Assembly: GCA_910588985.1 (NCBI GenBank)
Contig: CAJURO010000023.1
Span: forward strand, 1-29,162
Reading direction: 5' to 3'
DNA length: 29,162 nt
From: an uncultured Eggerthellaceae bacterium
GTDB taxonomy: Bacteria; Actinomycetota; Coriobacteriia; Coriobacteriales; Eggerthellaceae
A program made the translations under genes and the position numbers. Under the pieces are notes generated by a model, which had not been told where the DNA came from, ran no database searches, and was given only the letters and a program-made list of their open reading frames with translations. Shown piece by piece: positions 24,444 to 29,162 of the stretch (position 1 is its first letter; every line of letters starts with the position of its first letter).

Positions 24444-26942
24444 ATGTCGAGGGAATCGGTGATCAAAGATCTAGGCGAGCGCCATGAGGGTGTTGAGCAC
24501 TTCTATACCACCTGCCATAACAATGGCTGTTGGGATGCAACGTGCCTCATCAAGTGCGGCGTGAAAGATGGCAAGATCGTCTCCATTGAGCCAGACGATA
24601 CGATCAACCAGGGCATTGCGAGGGAGGACGACGACGAGAACGCCGTTCAGACTGGTATGCTCCAGACGCGTGCGTGCCCGATGGGTCATGCATGGCGTCA
24701 AGAACTGTACTCGGAGAATCGTTTGCTGTATCCGATGAAGCGTGTTGGTGAGAAGGGCTCAGGCAAGGGCCATTTTGAGCGGATTTCGTGGGATGAGGCG
24801 CTCGATACCATTGCCGAGAAGATGAAGACGATGGCGGAGGAGAACCCGGATCATCCGTGGCTCTATTATTGCTACTACGTGGCATTCGAGAGCTCCGACT
24901 TCCCCTTTGCTTCTTACATGCCTGGCACCATCACAGGTTGGGGCGATCACTCAACTTCGGGTGGCGCTGCTGCCGAGGACTTTCACCTGGGCGTGCGTCT
25001 GACCGACTGCCTCATCAAGGGAACGAGCGATGCGTTCCCAGGCTTTGAGGCCCCTGACCTGCTGAACTCGAAGCTCGTTGTGCTTTGGGGCTTCGACCCC
25101 ATGGTAAGCTGGTTCGGGTTCGTTCCCTACTACATGAAGCTTGCTCAAGAGCGCGGCTGCAAGTTCATCCTTATCGATCCTGTGTATAACGTAAGCGCTG
25201 AGTGCCTCGGTGCGCAGTGGATCCCGATCCGCCCTGGCACTGACACCGCCTTTGGCCTTGCCGTTGCTTACGTCCTCTATACCGAGGATCTCTATGATCA
25301 CGAGTATGTTGAGAAATGGGTCGAGCCTGATGGGTTCGAGGAGTGGCGCAAGTACATCGTTGGCGAGGTTGACGGCGTCGTGCATGATCCTGAGTGGGCA
25401 GAGCCCATCACAGGCATCCCCGCCGAGACCATCGCAGCATTCGCGCGCTATTATGCATCGATGAAGCCTGTCCATCTCCAGCAGATGTACGGCGTATCGA
25501 AGCGCAACCTTGGCGACTATGCAGCTGCAGTGGCTATGCTCCTGCAGGCAATGACGGGCAACCTCTCCATTCCTGGTGGATGCGAAGGCGGTGGCGCAAG
25601 CCTCGTTACGCAGCCTCGCATCTTTGCCCCTGTTCCTGATACGGGCCAGATCAAGGGTGACGTTGTCAATCCTCTCACCAACAACAATAACAAGGTGACC
25701 GAGATCATGCATTGCCAGAAGCTCTATGCGGCAGGCGAGATCACCGAAGAGGAATTCCGCCGTCGCATTGGTTGTCCGAAGGACAGCCCGCTTCCGAATC
25801 TGAAGATGGCTATCATCCCCAACAACTACATCAACAATCAGCACAATGTATCCAAGCGCATGGCTGGCTTCGCTGACATGGAATTCTCTTGGGGTTGGCA
25901 GTACTTCCACGATCAGCCATCCATCGAGTTTCTGGATATCGTCCTCCCAGCGCCAGTCATCCAATTCGAGTCAACTGACATGCACTTCTTCGGCATCAAC
26001 CGTTTCTGGGGCGCGCCAAGCGGCATGATGAATTACTTCCTCTTCGCTGGCAAGGGTGTCAATCCTCCAGGAGAGGTCCGCTCGAAGGATTGGGTCTGGA
26101 TGGAGCTCGCGCGTCGTCTCGGATTCGCCGATAAGTACTGCCCGAAGATGCTTGACGTCACTGATTGGCGTGATTGGGACGAGCAGGTCATCGAGCGCAT
26201 CTACAAGCCTGCATATGAGGAGTGGGCCAAGGATGAGAACGGCCTGCTTGGCTACTACGAGATCGAACCGCTTCCTTGGGAAGAGTTCAAGAAGACGCCG
26301 ATCGTACGTGCCCCAGGCGAGCCTGGCGAGTGGTTCTATCCATTCAAGAATACGGTGGAATGGGGACGCTCTCCGTTCAAGACGCCATCAGGCAAGATCG
26401 AGTTCGAAAGCTCTTATGTGAAGGAGAACGACCTCACCCAGACACGCTATGGCGGCCAAATGGATGCATATCCACGTTGGCAGCCAACGTATCAAGACGT
26501 CCCAGCTAACGACAGCTACTATCATCCTTGGACGAAGAACTATCCGCTGTCGATGGTCACGCCGGTGTCAACCTATCGTCAGCACTCCTCGAACGATCAT
26601 AACCCCTGGCTTAAGGGCGACTGCTATGAGCATATGGTCCGCATGTCTCCTGCAGATGCTGCTGACCGCGGCATCAAGACGGGCGATCGCGTTCTGGTCT
26701 ACAACCAGTATGGCGAAGTCGAGATCACAGCATATGTCTCGTCCAAGCTGCTCCCTGGCACTGTCTCCATCGCACATGGCGAATGGTCGAAGTTCGACAA
26801 CGTAAGGAAATCAAAGCTCATGCCATATGGCATCGATACAGCGGGCAATTGCAACCTCCTTATCGGTGATACCCATCTTCCGCATATCGTTGGTGCATTG
26901 CTGACGGCTGGACTTGTAGAGATCAGAAAGGTAGGCGAATAG
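24444..26942 (+). CDS. DMSO-reductase-family molybdopterin oxidoreductase, DmsA-like, no Tat signal
   Basis: An 832-residue catalytic subunit. N-terminal Fe-S cysteines are C24, C29, C34, C38 and C78, more closely spaced than the canonical C-x3-C-x3-C layout. The DmsA-like segments LLYPMKRVGEKG, FERISWDEALD, GDHS170 (aligned with the Mo-ligand Ser of DmsA), WIPIRPGTDTA and, near the end, YPLSMVTP and ADRGIKTGDRV are visible. S170 is therefore the predicted Mo ligand. There is no twin-arginine signal, so the enzyme is cytoplasmic. Distant relatives include transhydroxylases and catechol dehydroxylases, so the substrate may be an aromatic, an S- or N-oxide, or other; it cannot be decided here. 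ATG 24444 is chosen because AAGGAGG lies five bases upstream. The DmsB-like gene follows after two bases. Confidence 0.9.
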   Translation: MSRESVIKDLGERHEGVEHFYTTCHNNGCWDATCLIKCGVKDGKIVSIEPDDTINQGIAREDDDENAVQTGMLQTRACPMGHAWRQELYSENRLLYPMKRVGEKGSGKGHFERISWDEALDTIAEKMKTMAEENPDHPWLYYCYYVAFESSDFPFASYMPGTITGWGDHSTSGGAAAEDFHLGVRLTDCLIKGTSDAFPGFEAPDLLNSKLVVLWGFDPMVSWFGFVPYYMKLAQERGCKFILIDPVYNVSAECLGAQWIPIRPGTDTAFGLAVAYVLYTEDLYDHEYVEKWVEPDGFEEWRKYIVGEVDGVVHDPEWAEPITGIPAETIAAFARYYASMKPVHLQQMYGVSKRNLGDYAAAVAMLLQAMTGNLSIPGGCEGGGASLVTQPRIFAPVPDTGQIKGDVVNPLTNNNNKVTEIMHCQKLYAAGEITEEEFRRRIGCPKDSPLPNLKMAIIPNNYINNQHNVSKRMAGFADMEFSWGWQYFHDQPSIEFLDIVLPAPVIQFESTDMHFFGINRFWGAPSGMMNYFLFAGKGVNPPGEVRSKDWVWMELARRLGFADKYCPKMLDVTDWRDWDEQVIERIYKPAYEEWAKDENGLLGYYEIEPLPWEEFKKTPIVRAPGEPGEWFYPFKNTVEWGRSPFKTPSGKIEFESSYVKENDLTQTRYGGQMDAYPRWQPTYQDVPANDSYYHPWTKNYPLSMVTPVSTYRQHSSNDHNPWLKGDCYEHMVRMSPADAADRGIKTGDRVLVYNQYGEVEITAYVSSKLLPGTVSIAHGEWSKFDNVRKSKLMPYGIDTAGNCNLLIGDTHLPHIVGALLTAGLVEIRKVGE

Positions 26943-26944
26943 AG

Positions 26945-27688
26945 ATGACCCAGTATGGTTTCTTCTTTGACCAAGGCAGATGCTATGGCTGCAAGGCATG
27001 CTCGGTAGCTTGCAAGGACTGGAATGATATCGGGCCTGGTCCTGAGAAATGGATGAGTGTGTACATGTGGGAGAAAGGCAGGTTCCCGAACACCTCCATC
27101 GGCATCCTCGCTTTCAATTGCGGGCATTGCGACAGCCCTGTCTGCATCGAGGCGTGCGAGCACGATGCCATCTTCAAGGAGGAGAAGTACGGTGCCGTTC
27201 TCGTTGATCCTGAGAAGTGCGAAGGCGATCGCAATTGCTTCAAGGCATGCCCCTACGGATCGCCGAAATTCGCGAGCGATGAGCCCGGCACGAAGATGAG
27301 CAAGTGCACCATGTGCATCGATCGTCTTGAGAAGGACGAGCTGCCCATCTGCGTCGCTTCGTGCCCCATGCGCGCACTCGACTTCGGGCCGATCGATGAG
27401 CTTGTCAAGAAGTACGGCGATATCAGGCAGATCGAGACCATGCCGTCTCCTGAGCTGACTCAGCCGAACTGGATCGAGAAGCCGAATCCACCTAAGGAGC
27501 AGCTGATCCCTTACGATGCTGAGAAGGCGATTAAGCTGACCAAGCGTCGTACAGCAACTGATGATGTCTATTCCGACTATGCGAACTTGACTGATTTCGA
27601 CGAGAGCATCCTCTCCATCACTGAGCTTCGCATGAAGAATGCGACAGTTGCCGAGGTAATGGCTGCTACATCGAGCGATCAAGGCTAA
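26945..27688 (+). CDS. DmsB-like four-cluster ferredoxin subunit with Asp for one cysteine
   Basis: A 247-residue electron-transfer partner of the molybdoenzyme. Its N-terminus (MTQYGFFFDQGRCYGCKACSVAC) and ALDFGPIDELVKKYGD stretch match DmsB. Group I is C13/16/19/23, group II C59/62/67/71, group IV C121/124/136/140. Group III is C92-E-G-D95-R-N-C98-FKA-C102. Asp95 (GAT at 27227-27229) sits where DmsB has Cys102, whose substitution is known to convert a [4Fe-4S] to a [3Fe-4S] cluster. A C-terminal extension of about 50 residues follows the DmsB-like core. The gene starts two bases after the catalytic subunit and is surely cotranscribed. No DmsC-type membrane anchor follows. Confidence 0.92.
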   Translation: MTQYGFFFDQGRCYGCKACSVACKDWNDIGPGPEKWMSVYMWEKGRFPNTSIGILAFNCGHCDSPVCIEACEHDAIFKEEKYGAVLVDPEKCEGDRNCFKACPYGSPKFASDEPGTKMSKCTMCIDRLEKDELPICVASCPMRALDFGPIDELVKKYGDIRQIETMPSPELTQPNWIEKPNPPKEQLIPYDAEKAIKLTKRRTATDDVYSDYANLTDFDESILSITELRMKNATVAEVMAATSSDQG

Positions 27689-27710
27689 CGCTTAGGGCCC
27701 TTGCACCAAA

Positions 27711-27742
27711 GGATATGGATGCGCCCTAGCGCATCCATATCC
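27711..27742. other. Perfect 13-bp hairpin between the ferredoxin and MFS genes
   Basis: GGATATGGATGCG (27711-27723), loop CCCTAG, CGCATCCATATCC (27730-27742), with no T-run after it. In the mRNA it would be a stable stem that could protect the upstream messages or attenuate the transporter. Confidence 0.65.
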
Positions 27743-27804
27743 ACCAACCATTCTCAATCTCATATCTCGTTTTGAAAACCTTAATGTAATAAGGAGGGGT
27801 ATTC

Positions 27805-28989
27805 GTGACTTTACAAGAGAAATACAGGAATCATTTCTTGATCGCGCTTGCTCTGCTTCTTTTCGGGACCTCCATTGCGACCATCCAGTTCAAAGTCCCT
27901 GTTGTGATGGGCGATATCATGACGAATATGCATATGGATGCAAGTGCCGCGTCGTGGCTTATGTCCATTTTCACATTCGTCGGGATCATACTTGCGGTCC
28001 CTACGGGGATGCTTGCGAAGAAGTTCGGTCCCAAGACGATGCTCTTGACGGCGGCCGTCATCATCGCTGCGGGATCGCTCTTGGGTGCATTCGCGGGCAA
28101 TGGGATGATCCTCATCGTCTCACGCGCTATCGAAGGAGTCGCTTTCATCTTCGTCACCATTTGCGGACCTCTTGCCGTACAAAAGTATGTTGCACCTGAA
28201 AAGATAGGATCTGCAACGGGCATCTGGGCTCTTTGGGTTTGCCTTGGCTCTGTTTTTGGTGGCGTTCTGACGCCCACGCTGTATGCTGCAACTGGTTTCA
28301 TGGGCGTGTGGATCATCTATGCGGCGCTTGCCGTGTTCTTCGCGATCATCGTTGCTATTGTTGTGAAAAAGCCAGGTGAGGCGCTTAAGGCCGCGGCAGA
28401 GACTGCTCCTGAGGAGAAGGTGAGCTATGCGGAGCTGTTCAAGCCGAACATCCTGCTTTTCCTCGTGGCGTTCCTTGTCTTCAACATGACCCTCATGGCT
28501 GTCTTGAGCTTTGCGCCGACATTCATGCAGATGCAAGGCGTTGATCCGACGTTGTCGGGCTTCATCAGCACGCTTCCCATGCTCCTTGCGGTGATATCGT
28601 CGCCTTTGTTCGGCTCTCTGTCTGACAAGATGGGTCGTTGCAAGCCACTCTATATTGCAGCGCTCGTCGTGATGGGACCCTGCACGCTGATCCTGCTCAC
28701 ACAGACTGGTCCTTTGATGTGGGTTGGCGCGATCGTCATGGGCCTTGTCGGGTTGGGCGGTCCTGTTATGTGCCTTACTTCCTATGTGCATGTCCTTGGC
28801 AAGCCTGAGCTTATGTCGATCGGCATGGGTGTGCTCATGCTCATCCAAAGCCTTGGTCAGTTCTTGGGTTCCTGGTTGACCCCCTTGCTCTTGGGACCAG
28901 ACATGACCAATTGGATGCTTGCTGGTATTGTGATGTGCGTCATCGGCTTCGTAGGCACGATCGCTCTTGCGTTCTGCAAGTTCAAGTAA
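27805..28989 (+). CDS. MFS transporter of the molybdoenzyme operon
   Basis: A 394-residue protein with about 12 helices. The loop 2-3 region GMLAKKFGPKTMLL and the corresponding second-half SLSDKMGRCKPLYIA are the two MFS repeat signatures. The small size and fold resemble nitrate/nitrite or oxalate:formate-type and aromatic-acid carriers; substrate specificity is unknown. The start is GTG at 27805 with AAGGAGGGG 5 bases upstream. It is 116 bases after the ferredoxin gene, separated by a strong hairpin, and followed by a terminator, so it is the last gene of the unit. By context it probably imports the molybdoenzyme's substrate or exports its product. Confidence 0.88.
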   Translation: MTLQEKYRNHFLIALALLLFGTSIATIQFKVPVVMGDIMTNMHMDASAASWLMSIFTFVGIILAVPTGMLAKKFGPKTMLLTAAVIIAAGSLLGAFAGNGMILIVSRAIEGVAFIFVTICGPLAVQKYVAPEKIGSATGIWALWVCLGSVFGGVLTPTLYAATGFMGVWIIYAALAVFFAIIVAIVVKKPGEALKAAAETAPEEKVSYAELFKPNILLFLVAFLVFNMTLMAVLSFAPTFMQMQGVDPTLSGFISTLPMLLAVISSPLFGSLSDKMGRCKPLYIAALVVMGPCTLILLTQTGPLMWVGAIVMGLVGLGGPVMCLTSYVHVLGKPELMSIGMGVLMLIQSLGQFLGSWLTPLLLGPDMTNWMLAGIVMCVIGFVGTIALAFCKFK

Positions 28990-29051
28990 GGAATGGGCTG
29001 GACCTGAAGAGTGCTCTTTCGAGCTATCAGGTCTGCATACGTAGCTGAGAG

Positions 29052-29083
29052 GGGAGTCTGCCTTGATGCGGACTCCCTTTTTT
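29052..29083 (+). terminator. Rho-independent terminator after the MFS gene
   Basis: GGGAGTCTGC (29052-29061) pairs with GCGGACTCCC (29068-29077, one G-U) with a 6-base loop, followed by six Ts. It ends the molybdoenzyme operon. The remaining 29084-29162 shows no gene. Confidence 0.88.
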
Positions 29084-29162
29084 CTGCGCATTCGATCTGG
29101 GCTAACAGGGGTTATGTTTCAAAAAGTGTGCTCCCTTGAGGGCACTTATCCCAGTTCAGCCT

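Noticed and set aside
24951..25964. 337-codon minus-strand open frame opposite the molybdoenzyme
   Set aside because: Shadow frame; the plus strand encodes an unmistakable molybdopterin enzyme.
28120..29091. 323-codon minus-strand open frame opposite the last MFS gene
   Set aside because: His/Arg/Glu-rich, low-complexity translation typical of an antisense shadow of a membrane gene.
29124..29148. Hairpin-like stretch near the right edge
   Set aside because: The arms pair only partly and the window ends; too weak to call.
1..29162. CRISPR array, insertion sequence or transposase
   Set aside because: No regularly spaced identical repeats of spacer-repeat type and no transposase-like protein was seen.

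Overview
The window looks like chromosomal DNA of an anaerobic Coriobacteriia bacterium, most likely Eggerthellaceae (Slackia / Gordonibacter / Eggerthella relatives). This is inferred from gene content: a fused 2-hydroxyacyl-CoA dehydratase activase, a UPF0210 protein, a formate/nitrite channel, a DmsA/DmsB-type molybdoenzyme paired with an MFS carrier, and a small Cys4 protein with an Ala/Pro/Gly tail. No sugar-catabolic genes are seen. Strong AGGAGG-type ribosome sites and frequent GTG/TTG starts fit a high-to-mid GC Gram-positive. No database search was possible, so the genus is not assigned.

Layout. 1-304: the start of a RhuM-type gene, a terminator and an initiator tRNA, all on the minus strand. 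305-5204: a universal stress protein, an amidohydrolase, a two-gene minus-strand unit (DUF2207 membrane protein, then EamA permease), and tRNA-Ser(GCU) with a clear promoter. 5205-9191: a minus-strand unit of UPF0210 protein and NSS sodium symporter, a repeat-rich intergenic region, and a YycJ/WalJ-type MBL hydrolase. 9298-16963: a 1571-residue CoA-dehydratase activase whose 3' end overlaps a convergent two-gene membrane unit (MOP flippase coupled by ATGA to a PF06541 protein). 17097-20963: a bitopic low-complexity protein, SEC-C methionine aminopeptidase, FNT channel and the small zinc-ribbon protein. 21020-22885: an MFS protein, a compact promoter/palindrome/terminator cassette, and a 77-residue orphan.

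22921-28989 is the most interesting stretch. A minus-strand protein has a Fic-like fold with a ruined catalytic motif plus a C-terminal winged helix. It lies divergent to a three-gene operon: a cytoplasmic DMSO-reductase-family catalytic subunit without Tat signal, a DmsB-like ferredoxin subunit with Asp replacing one cluster cysteine, and an MFS transporter. The intergenic region holds a perfect 9-3-9 palindrome. I infer an inducible anaerobic reductase (or transhydroxylase/dehydroxylase) system in which MFS imports the substrate, the soluble A-B pair reduces it, and the Fic-like winged-helix protein regulates expression. The substrate cannot be read from the sequence.

Most remaining genes are ordinary housekeeping or transport genes. 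Several intergenic inverted or direct repeats look like operators or RNA hairpins and are listed separately.
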